Translations under genes and position numbers: made by a program
The notes under the pieces: generated by a model
Told to the model about the DNA's origin: nothing
What the model saw: only the letters and a program-made list of their open reading frames with translations
Database searches by the model: none
Shown here: positions 7,941 through 14,267 of the stretch, in pieces
Layout of the letters: each line of letters opens with the position of its first letter
Position numbering within the stretch: the stretch's first letter is position 1
Origin: Gemmataceae bacterium
GTDB taxonomy: Bacteria > Planctomycetota > Planctomycetia > Gemmatales > Gemmataceae
NCBI GenBank assembly: GCA_022842245.1
Contig: JALHPZ010000043.1
Span: 1-41,286, forward strand
Direction: 5' to 3'
Length of the DNA stretch: 41,286 nucleotides

Positions 7941-8873
7941 TCACCGCGTCGTCCCGCTGATCGGCACGATGCGGGCGAGTTCCGGCGGCCAGGGCGCGAC
8001 GATCTCGATGGGCCGACCGTGGAGGGGGTGGGGGAATGCCAATCGTGCCGCGTGCAGGCCGAGGCGGCGGGCGGGGTCGGACACCGCACCGTAGTCGGCG
8101 TCGCCGATCACGGGGCAGCCCATCCCGGCGAAGTGCACGCGGATCTGGTGCTTGCGGCCCGTCTCGATCCTGAGTTCCACGAGTGAATAACCGCCCCGCC
8201 GCGCGACGACCCGATACCGGCTGACGGCGCGCTTCGCGCCCGGCGAACTGGCCGCGACGGCCCGCACCCGCAGGTTCGCCCCCTCGATCAGGAAATTGTC
8301 GACGGTCCCGCGTTCGTGAGGTGGTTCACCCTCCATGATCGCGAGATACGTCTTCTCGATCGCGTCCCAGTTCGCTTGCAGGCGATCGCGGACGGCGGCC
8401 GTACGCGCGAAGAGCAGCACGCCCGACGTGCCGCGATCGAGGCGATGCACGACGAACGGCCGGTCCCGCGATTGCGCCGCGAGCCGGACGAAGGCGGTGT
8501 CCTCCTTCTCGGCGTCGGTGGCGACGGTCAGCAGTCCGGACGGCTTGTCGATCGCGAGGAGGGCGTCGTCCTGATACAGGATCGCCAGGTTTGTTCGATT
8601 GGGTCGTTCGCGGGCGATGGAGACGCGGTCGCCGGGCGTGAGCGCGCGGTCGTGCCGCGTGTTGGACTCGCCATTGACGAGCACGCGGCCGGAACGGAGC
8701 AGGTCCTTCACCCGCGTTCGGTTCATGGGCGCGAGCGCCGCGAGCAGCCAGGGCAGCAGCGCGGCGTCGGCGGTCACGGGCGGCAAATCGTGGCCGGAAT
8801 TCATGGAGTCACGATACGCGGTGGCCAGGCGGTTCACGAGATCAACCGCCGACCGCGGCACTTGCTCATCCAT
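7941..8873 (-). CDS. RluA-family RNA pseudouridine synthase
   Basis: A 310-residue enzyme that isomerises uridine to pseudouridine in rRNA or tRNA. An S4 RNA-binding domain (about residues 48-90, NRTRVKDLLRSGRVLVNGE) precedes the catalytic domain. The domain contains LLAIDKPSGLLT, the signature HRLDRGTSGVLLFA with catalytic Asp146, and the C-terminal ETGRKHQIRVHFAGMGCPVIGD. These are all hallmarks of RluA/RluC/RluD/TruC-type enzymes. The exact target cannot be told from sequence. The ATG at 8873 overlaps the end of the upstream prepilin-like gene by 8 nt (ATGGATGA), so translation is probably coupled. A second Met at 8807 is possible. Confidence 0.92.
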   Translation of the reverse strand: MDEQVPRSAVDLVNRLATAYRDSMNSGHDLPPVTADAALLPWLLAALAPMNRTRVKDLLRSGRVLVNGESNTRHDRALTPGDRVSIARERPNRTNLAILYQDDALLAIDKPSGLLTVATDAEKEDTAFVRLAAQSRDRPFVVHRLDRGTSGVLLFARTAAVRDRLQANWDAIEKTYLAIMEGEPPHERGTVDNFLIEGANLRVRAVAASSPGAKRAVSRYRVVARRGGYSLVELRIETGRKHQIRVHFAGMGCPVIGDADYGAVSDPARRLGLHAARLAFPHPLHGRPIEIVAPWPPELARIVPISGTTR

Positions 8874-10110
8874 TCGATTCCGGTGCGGGCTCGATTGTGG
8901 GTTGTGGAGCCGCCGCCGGCGGAAACGTCGGGGCGAAGGCGATCTTGATCTTCGGCAGGATGCGCATCACCACGACGAAACTCGCGAGGCCGCCCGCCGT
9001 CAGCAGGATGCCTTGCAGGTTCGTCCAGACCGCGGCGGAGAGCGTGAGGGCGAAGATGACGGTGGCGGGGACGACGAGGCCGAAGATCGCGAGACGGAAG
9101 CCGAGGGCGCGGACGGTGCTGCCGCCGACGATGGCGAGGGCGGTGCCGGCGGAGAGGGCGATGGCGCCGGGCAGCGAGACGTACTCCTGCGCGAAGTAGA
9201 GCAACGGATAGGTGGCGGCGAAGGTGCCGATGGTGAGGAGCAGCAGCCAGCGGTCGAACGACTCGCCGCCGTAGGCGCGGGCGATGAGGCCGATGAGCAG
9301 GCCGAAGACGCCGACGCTGATGGGGCCGAGCCAGGTGAGTTCGCCGAGGCGGTCGATGGGGGCGATGCCGAGGACGTCGAGGCGGAGGGGTTGGCCGAAG
9401 AGCAGGCGCTTGTAGTCCCAGGTGTAGTTGGTGACTCCGGAGGCGCGTTCGAGCTTGGTCGGTTGCAGGGAGAGCTCCAGCATGCGGATGTCGGAGCCGT
9501 TGGCGGCGAGGGCGATCTGGAACTGGTCGAGGATGCCGCCGGGGGGCACGGAGAGTTCGTAGAGGCCCTTGCCGACGGCGGTGTAGGTGATGTCCAGCGC
9601 GGTGGGTTCGGCGGCGAGCGGGCCGCGCCAGACGAGCTTCCCGCCGCGCATCGCCACGCGGTCGCTCTCCTTCCCGCCGACGGTCACGGAGAGATCCGCG
9701 AGCGAGATTACCTGCGGCGGCAGCGGCATTTCCAGTTCGCATTCCTCCTGATCCTTCGCCAGCGGCGAGCGCACGGCCTGGAGCTTGCCTTCGAACTTCG
9801 CCTCGTAGATCGATTCGGGCGTGGCCGTGCCGACGGAGAGCTTGGGCGTCAGTTCGATGGCGGCGGTGAAGGACTTCACGTTCGCGTGCGGGCGGGGCTT
9901 GGCGGACTCGCCGGCGATCGCCGCTTGTTGAATGTTCTGGGCGGCGAACTGCGGCCCGGCGCCGAACTGCTGTTCGTTCGCCAGCTTCTGCCGCATGGCG
10001 GCGCTGCGGACCTTTTGCACGGCCGGGAGCAGCAGGCCGATGAGCAAGGCGATGACGAAGACGACGACGAGGAGTTCGATGAGCGTGAAGGCGGAGCGGC
10101 ACCGGGACAT
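8866..10110 (-). CDS. Prepilin-type N-terminus fused to a polytopic membrane domain
   Basis: A 414-residue protein whose start at 10110 is set by a strong GGGAGGTG site 5 nt upstream. Residues 1-45 are a planctomycete-style prepilin leader and helix: SRCRSA/FTLIELLVVV, with Glu5 of the mature form, then LLLPAVQKVRSAAMRQ as in DUF1559 pseudopilins. The residue before the cleavage point is Ala rather than the usual Gly. Instead of a DUF1559 domain, a beta-rich extracytoplasmic region follows (about 80-255). About five transmembrane helices come next (about 255-400: LGPISVGVFGLLIGLI, WLLLLTIGTFAATYPLL, ALSAGTALAIVGG, AIFGLVVPATVIFALTL, GILLTAGGLASFVVVM), then a Pro-rich tail. I know no named family with this layout. 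It is divergent from a secretin-like gene and coupled to rluA. Confidence 0.75.
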   Translation of the reverse strand: MSRCRSAFTLIELLVVVFVIALLIGLLLPAVQKVRSAAMRQKLANEQQFGAGPQFAAQNIQQAAIAGESAKPRPHANVKSFTAAIELTPKLSVGTATPESIYEAKFEGKLQAVRSPLAKDQEECELEMPLPPQVISLADLSVTVGGKESDRVAMRGGKLVWRGPLAAEPTALDITYTAVGKGLYELSVPPGGILDQFQIALAANGSDIRMLELSLQPTKLERASGVTNYTWDYKRLLFGQPLRLDVLGIAPIDRLGELTWLGPISVGVFGLLIGLIARAYGGESFDRWLLLLTIGTFAATYPLLYFAQEYVSLPGAIALSAGTALAIVGGSTVRALGFRLAIFGLVVPATVIFALTLSAAVWTNLQGILLTAGGLASFVVVMRILPKIKIAFAPTFPPAAAPQPTIEPAPESNG

Positions 10111-10343
10111 GGGACACCTCCCGAAGAGATAGGAATGATGAGCGTTACGCACGCGCGTGCGGGTTGGTCCGGCCGCGGCGCGGGGTTGTGACAGGTTCGT
10201 TGCGCAGCGGGAAAGGACTGGAAGGGGATACTTCGCCAGGGCCGTACGGGTTTCGGCTTGTGGGAAAGTGTGGTGGGCCGCTATCGTCCGGCCGTTGGAG
10301 TTCGCCCGCGGATTCCCCCGTCCCCCTTCGTCAAGGACGATCC

Positions 10344-11639
10344 ATGCGTAAGACCCTGTGCCTCGCCGGCTTCGCGTCGGCCGCGCTGTTCGTGTCGAAT
10401 GGCTTCACGCAATCGCCACCCTCGAAGCCCGAACCACTGACGATTCCCCCGGCGCCCCCGGTGCCCGTCGCGATGCCGATCCCGGCCGCGTACTACCCGC
10501 CGACCCTGACCGTACAGCCGGTCTCCGCGCCGCCGCCGACCGTGCTGCCGACGCCAATCGCGGAGTGGATCCCCGCGCCCGCCGCGACGGAGCAACTCGT
10601 CACGAAGGTGATTTCCATCGGCGACGTGATCCTGCAGCCCGGCACCAGCGGCACGAAGACTGCACTCGTCGATCGCGCCGAACGGCTCACGAACCTGCTC
10701 GAAGGCTTCGTCGCGCCGACGAGTTGGACGAGTGCCGGCGGTCGCGGGTCGATGGTCTACTTTGCCACCAACCACACGCTCGTCGTTAACAACGAGGAAC
10801 GGATCGTCCGCGATGTGGAATCCTGGATCGACCGCCTTCGCGACGCTTCCCGGCCGACGGTGTCGGTGTCGATCGACCAGATCCGCTGCGCCCCCGGCGC
10901 GCTGGCGAAGCTTGGCTTCGACGCAAAGACGACATGCCTGACGCCGGAGCAGCGTGCCCGGGCGATGAAGGCGCTCGAGGCCGATCCGAGCTTCGAGCGG
11001 CTCACGTCCCCGCGGCTGGCGGTGAACGAGAATCAGACGGGCACCGTGCAGATCGGGCAGGCGGTCGCGGCGACCGGTCAGCCCGCGCCGTTTGTCGGCA
11101 CGACCTTCCGCGCCACGCCCCGCATCGCCCCGGACGGGAAGACGATCACGGTGCGCGTGGAATCGCAATGGAGCGAACTCGCGCCGACCAAGTCCAGCAC
11201 GACGACGGCGGTGACGACGCGCAGCGCGCATGCGACGGTGGCGGTGCCGGCGGGCGGCACGGCGATCGTACCGATGGGCACGCAAGGGATGACAACGAAG
11301 ACCGAGTGGAAGGTGCCCGTGTTGGGCGATGTACCGGTTGTCGACGGCCTCTTCCGCGGCACGTCCACGGAGGCGAAGGATTGCGAGATGTTCCTTCTGG
11401 TAACGGCCAACCCGCTGACCGGCCCGAACGCCGTGGCGTCGCCGCCAATGGTAAAGCCGGAACTGAAGCCGACGACGGTCCGATTCGTGGCCGCGCTGCC
11501 GCAGCCGACGCAGGGACCGACGGCGTGCGAGCTGGTCGCGGAGTACCGCAAGGCCTGCGCCGAAGGGCGCACCGACGACGCGAAGGCGCTCGCCGTGCGG
11601 GCGCTCAGCCTCGACCCGAAGTGCTTCACCGAGAAGTGA
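10344..11639 (+). CDS. Secretin-like protein (type II/III secretion secretin C-domain)
   Basis: A 431-residue exported protein. The ATG at 10344 has AAGGA upstream and opens a signal peptide (MRKTLCLAGFASAALFVSNGF), followed by a Pro-rich linker of about 60 residues. Residues about 85-180 resemble one secretin N1-type subdomain (VNNEERIVRDVESWIDRLRD then VSVSIDQIR). Residues about 205-355 carry secretin landmarks: SPRLAVNENQTGTVQIGQAV, PDGKTITVRVES, and the signature VPVLGDVPVVDGLFRG at about 323-338. The protein is much shorter than GspD or PilQ (usually 600 residues or more), with at most one N-domain and a TPR-like C-terminal tail (AVRALSLDP). It may form an outer-membrane ring or only reuse the fold. 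No secretion ATPase or platform gene is nearby. The divergent neighbour has a prepilin leader. Confidence 0.75.
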   Translation: MRKTLCLAGFASAALFVSNGFTQSPPSKPEPLTIPPAPPVPVAMPIPAAYYPPTLTVQPVSAPPPTVLPTPIAEWIPAPAATEQLVTKVISIGDVILQPGTSGTKTALVDRAERLTNLLEGFVAPTSWTSAGGRGSMVYFATNHTLVVNNEERIVRDVESWIDRLRDASRPTVSVSIDQIRCAPGALAKLGFDAKTTCLTPEQRARAMKALEADPSFERLTSPRLAVNENQTGTVQIGQAVAATGQPAPFVGTTFRATPRIAPDGKTITVRVESQWSELAPTKSSTTTAVTTRSAHATVAVPAGGTAIVPMGTQGMTTKTEWKVPVLGDVPVVDGLFRGTSTEAKDCEMFLLVTANPLTGPNAVASPPMVKPELKPTTVRFVAALPQPTQGPTACELVAEYRKACAEGRTDDAKALAVRALSLDPKCFTEK

Positions 11640-11656
11640 GCGATCGGGTCCATTCG

Positions 11657-11690
11657 AACGGGCGGGGTTCAATCCCGCCCGTTTTTCGTT
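11657..11690 (+). terminator. Intrinsic terminator of the secretin-like gene
   Basis: AACGGGCGGG (11657-11666) pairs perfectly with CCCGCCCGTT (11674-11683) around a 7-nt loop, followed by TTTTT. The hairpin lies inside the 3' end of the opposite-strand sugE gene: its left arm and loop supply the last codons and stop of sugE. Confidence 0.85.
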
Positions 11691-12028
11691 TGCGGGACGG
11701 GTTCGGGCGCGGGGGGTGTGAGGAGTTTCAGGCCCACGATGCCGGCGACGATGAGGCCGGCGCAGGCGAGACGGCCGGCGGTGGCAGCTTCACCGAAGAG
11801 CGCGATGCCGAGGATCACGGTGCCGACGGCGCCGATGCCGGTCCAGACGGCGTAGGCGGTGCCGAGGGGGAGCGTCCGCAGGGCGAGACCGAGGAGTGCG
11901 AGGCTGACGGCCATCGCGAGGACGGTGCCCACGGAGGGCCAGAAGCGGGAGAAGCCTTGCGAATATTTGAGGCCGACGGCCCACGCGATTTCGAACAGGC
12001 CGGCCAGGATCAGGATTGCCCACGCCAT
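11669..12028 (-). CDS. sugE: Small multidrug resistance protein, SugE/Gdx guanidinium exporter
   Basis: A 119-residue inner-membrane antiporter of the SMR family with four transmembrane helices. It has MAWAILILAGLFEIAWAVGL with the essential TM1 Glu (E13), the GLKYSQGF loop, LGTAYAVWTGIGAVGTVILG in TM3, and a short cytoplasmic Pro-rich tail. SugE/Gdx proteins export guanidinium ion in exchange for protons; EmrE-type relatives export quaternary ammonium compounds. The Gdx assignment is strongly supported by a guanidine-II riboswitch in the 5' leader. The start at 12028 follows GAGG. The stop codon falls within the loop of the convergent terminator hairpin. Confidence 0.93.
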   Translation of the reverse strand: MAWAILILAGLFEIAWAVGLKYSQGFSRFWPSVGTVLAMAVSLALLGLALRTLPLGTAYAVWTGIGAVGTVILGIALFGEAATAGRLACAGLIVAGIVGLKLLTPPAPEPVPQTKNGRD

Positions 12029-12047
12029 AACGCACCTCGGCGTTGTT

Positions 12048-12096
12048 GGCGGGGTCGTCCCCACCGAGATGGTTTCCGCGCGGGGTCGTCCCCACA
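12048..12096 (-). ncRNA. Guanidine-II riboswitch (mini-ykkC motif)
   Basis: In minus-strand orientation two near-identical hairpins carry ACGA loops. P1 (about 12095-12080) is GGGG-ACGA-CCCC extended by U.G and G-C pairs. P2 (12065-12048) is GGUGGGG-ACGA-CCCCGCC. A linker of about 14 nt separates them. The GAGG ribosome-binding site and the sugE ATG follow about 10-20 nt later. Two stem-loops with ACGR tetraloops close before a Shine-Dalgarno are the definition of mini-ykkC. The loops kiss on binding guanidinium and, in known examples, release the ribosome-binding site. The downstream gene is the expected guanidinium exporter. Confidence 0.92.
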
Positions 12097-12100
12097 ACGC

Positions 12101-12106
12101 ACTATA
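12101..12106 (-). promoter_or_regulatory. -10 element (TATAGT) for the riboswitch-sugE transcript
   Basis: TATAGT on the minus strand lies 5 nt before the first riboswitch hairpin. Transcription would then start almost exactly at the base of P1. No convincing -35 is visible. Confidence 0.5.
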
Positions 12107-12126
12107 CCGTTCGACGAGCTAGATCT

Positions 12127-12161
12127 AACGAAAACGGGGGAACCGATCGGTTCCCCCGTTT
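12127..12161 (-). terminator. Intrinsic terminator of the Cys/Pro-rich gene
   Basis: 12132-12161 is a perfect 30-nt palindrome (AAACGGGGGAACCG and its complement). On the minus strand it is followed by TTTTCGTT. It separates the upstream Cys/Pro-rich gene from the sugE promoter. It could also work on the plus strand. Confidence 0.8.
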
Positions 12162-12182
12162 CCCGTTCAGCTCAAATGGAGC

Positions 12183-12698
12183 TTATGATTCCTTCTTCGG
12201 GGCCGGAGCTTCGGCCTTCGGCATGGTCTTCGGGGCGGCGGCCGGAGCGGCGACCGGAGCGCCGGGGGCGGCGCAAGCCGACGTGGCGCAACCGGTGTTG
12301 CAGGTCGTCGCGCAGGCGGGTTCGCAGCAATCCTTCTTCTTGCGATGGAAGAGGCCGGCGAAGAGCTTCTTCTTGGCGCAGGGGTCGCAGGGGTCGGCGC
12401 AGGGCGTGGGGCACGGGGCCGGGCAGGCGACCGGAGCCGGGGCCGGGCACGGAGCCGGGCAGGCGACCGGGGCCGGGCAGCAAGCGGGGGCCGCTTCGCC
12501 ACAGCAGGAGCCCTTGCGAGCCTTCCACTTGGCGATCAGGCCTTCGCGGCCGCTGCAGCCGCCGCCATCGCAACTGTTGTGCTTGGCGAACAGGCCGACG
12601 CGGCCATTGCAACCGCCGCCATCGCAGCCATTGCGACCGCCGAACGACGCGGCATCGCCGGAGGAAGCGACCGCCATCATCATGACCATGCTGTACAT
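12183..12698 (-). CDS. Cys/Pro-rich low-complexity protein (171 aa)
   Basis: The start MYSMVMMMAVASS at 12698 has GAGGG upstream and matches the 'MYS-V-MMM' openings I recall from planctomycete Cys-rich proteins. Residues about 20-60 hold two near-copies of an 18-residue unit (NGCDGGGCNGRVGLFAKH and NSCDGGGCSGREGLIAKW). A CPAP/CPTP tract with many cysteines spans about 70-100. A Lys-rich patch (KKKLFAGLFHRKKKDCC) and an Ala/Pro-rich tail follow. There is no clear signal peptide, though the N-terminus is hydrophobic. Function is unknown; metal binding or disulfide-crosslinked structural roles are possible. Its promoter region is the 350-nt gap upstream, and a strong terminator follows. Confidence 0.7.
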   Translation of the reverse strand: MYSMVMMMAVASSGDAASFGGRNGCDGGGCNGRVGLFAKHNSCDGGGCSGREGLIAKWKARKGSCCGEAAPACCPAPVACPAPCPAPAPVACPAPCPTPCADPCDPCAKKKLFAGLFHRKKKDCCEPACATTCNTGCATSACAAPGAPVAAPAAAPKTMPKAEAPAPKKES

Positions 12699-13052
12699 GT
12701 GCAGAACCCTCGGTGTGAAAAGACGTTGCGCCAAGCCGAGCGGTTCGTCAAACTGGGAAATCCAGTCGTTCGCCGCAAACGGGGTAGGCTGGCGTAGTGG
12801 GATGGTATTGCGCCCCAAAACCCAGTCAATAGGAATTTGGGTAGTTTGTCACCGATGACGGAATCTGTGTATCCTACGACGATTCTCCCGGACTTGTCCG
12901 TAAAGACCGCGCCAAGCACCAACGAATCCCAAATCGGACAGTTCTATCCTATGTTCCGGCCGCCCCATCGGGTATTCTAGTCTCGCCGGCACGGACCGCC
13001 GCGATCCCGCCGCGATCCGGCCGGCCCCCGTGTCCCACGGAGTGCCGCCATC
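12699..13052. promoter_or_regulatory. Divergent intergenic region (354 nt)
   Basis: No coding sequence is supported. On the minus strand TTGACT (12829-12824) and TACCAT (12807-12802) are 16 nt apart and form a plausible promoter for the Cys/Pro-rich gene. On the plus strand TATTCT (12973-12978) is a candidate -10 for the membrane gene at 13053. The region is distinctly less GC-rich than the flanking genes. Confidence 0.4.
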
Positions 13053-14267
13053 ATGGCCGAACCGCTCCCCGCCGATCCGCTGCCACCGCCCGATCCCGCC
13101 CGCGTCCACCGATTGGCCGGACTCGGGATTGTCCTCGCCGCGGTCGCCGCCGGACTCGGCTTCGCCACCGGCGAGACCGGTCCGTCCCCCCTCGCCACCG
13201 TTCGGCTGGTCCTCGTCGCCCTCGGCGCACTTCTCGCCGGGTCGGCTCTTTCGCTCCGGCCTAACCTGCCCAGCGCCTGGTTCCTCGCCGCCCTCGCCGC
13301 CGGCGTTGTGTCCCTCGGCCTTCCGGAACACTGGGATTCGATCCGCATGATGGCGCGCGTGGCCGCCGGCGCGGCCCTCGCGGGGGCGCTGCTCGCGGCG
13401 CTGCCGTTCGCCCTCCGCGTCGCGATCGGTTCCGTGGCCATCGCCTACCACTTCTTCTGCATCTTCATGGCCACGACCTGGCCCGACCCCACCCCGTGGT
13501 TCACCCAGCAGGTCGGCACGCGCTTCGTCCTGCCCTACATCCAGTTCGTCTACCTCAAGAACGCCTACCACTTCTATTCCCCCGAGCCGGGCTCCGCCAG
13601 CCACATGTTCTTCCTGATCGTCTACGACAAGATCGATCCGAAGACGGGCAAGCCGGAGGCGGAATGGGTGACGATGCCCGACCGCAAGGCGCACTGGAAA
13701 GACCCGATGGGGCTAGCGTATTTCCGGCGGCTCTCGCTGACGGAGCAGGCGAGCCAGTCGATGCCGGGGATCAGCGAGCAGACGGCCGAATGGCGGGAGA
13801 TCGACGCGCGGCGGGCGGCGGTGGCGCAGGGGGCGCATCCGAATACGCCGGCGATCCCCTACTCGCCGCGCGAGTTCGACCCGATCCAGTACAAGATGCC
13901 GCGTTACGACATCTCGCGCTACCTGTTGCCGTCGTACGCGGCCCACCTGCTGCACCAACACTCGACGCCCGAACGGAAGGCGAAGACGGTGCGCATTTAT
14001 CGCCTCGAGCACCCGATTCCCAGCCTGTTCGAATTCAGCCAGCGAGGGTGGAACCCGCACCATCCGCTCGGTTTCAAGCCGTTCTACTATGGCGAGTTCG
14101 CCCTCGCGGCCGACGGCGACGCGGTCCTGACCGACAAGCAGGATCCGATGCTGTACTGGCTTGTGCCGATCCTGCCCAAGGTGAAGGGGTCCGACGGCCG
14201 CGAGTTCGAAGACTTCATGAGCAAGCACGCGAAGTACGCCTTCGACTGGGAAGGGAGGACCCCGTGA
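13053..14267 (+). CDS. Integral membrane protein of unknown function, coupled to HTTM gene
   Basis: A 404-residue protein with ATG at 13053 preceded by CGGAG. Residues about 20-150 form four or five hydrophobic helices (GLGIVLAAVAAGLGF, LVLVALGALLAG, FLAALAAGVVSLGL, VAAGAALAGALLAALPF, AIGSVAIAYHFFCIFMA). The remaining 250 residues are soluble and Tyr/His-rich, with WFTQQVGTRFVLPYIQFVYL and YHFYSPEPG at the junction. The end of the gene overlaps the GTG start of the HTTM gene by 4 nt (GTGA), so the two proteins are probably made in fixed ratio. The FYSPEPG region and the fused soluble domain suggest a dedicated partner of the HTTM protein. I do not recognise a named family. Confidence 0.75.
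   Translation: MAEPLPADPLPPPDPARVHRLAGLGIVLAAVAAGLGFATGETGPSPLATVRLVLVALGALLAGSALSLRPNLPSAWFLAALAAGVVSLGLPEHWDSIRMMARVAAGAALAGALLAALPFALRVAIGSVAIAYHFFCIFMATTWPDPTPWFTQQVGTRFVLPYIQFVYLKNAYHFYSPEPGSASHMFFLIVYDKIDPKTGKPEAEWVTMPDRKAHWKDPMGLAYFRRLSLTEQASQSMPGISEQTAEWREIDARRAAVAQGAHPNTPAIPYSPREFDPIQYKMPRYDISRYLLPSYAAHLLHQHSTPERKAKTVRIYRLEHPIPSLFEFSQRGWNPHHPLGFKPFYYGEFALAADGDAVLTDKQDPMLYWLVPILPKVKGSDGREFEDFMSKHAKYAFDWEGRTP

Noticed and set aside
12400..12490. GC-rich tandem-like repeat that could be taken for a CRISPR or VNTR
   Set aside because: It is the CPAP-encoding part of the Cys/Pro-rich gene; no spacers, and the repeat follows codons.
12680..12922. 80-codon minus-strand frame upstream of the Cys/Pro-rich gene
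   Set aside because: Overlaps the start of that gene and its probable promoter; no ribosome-binding site.
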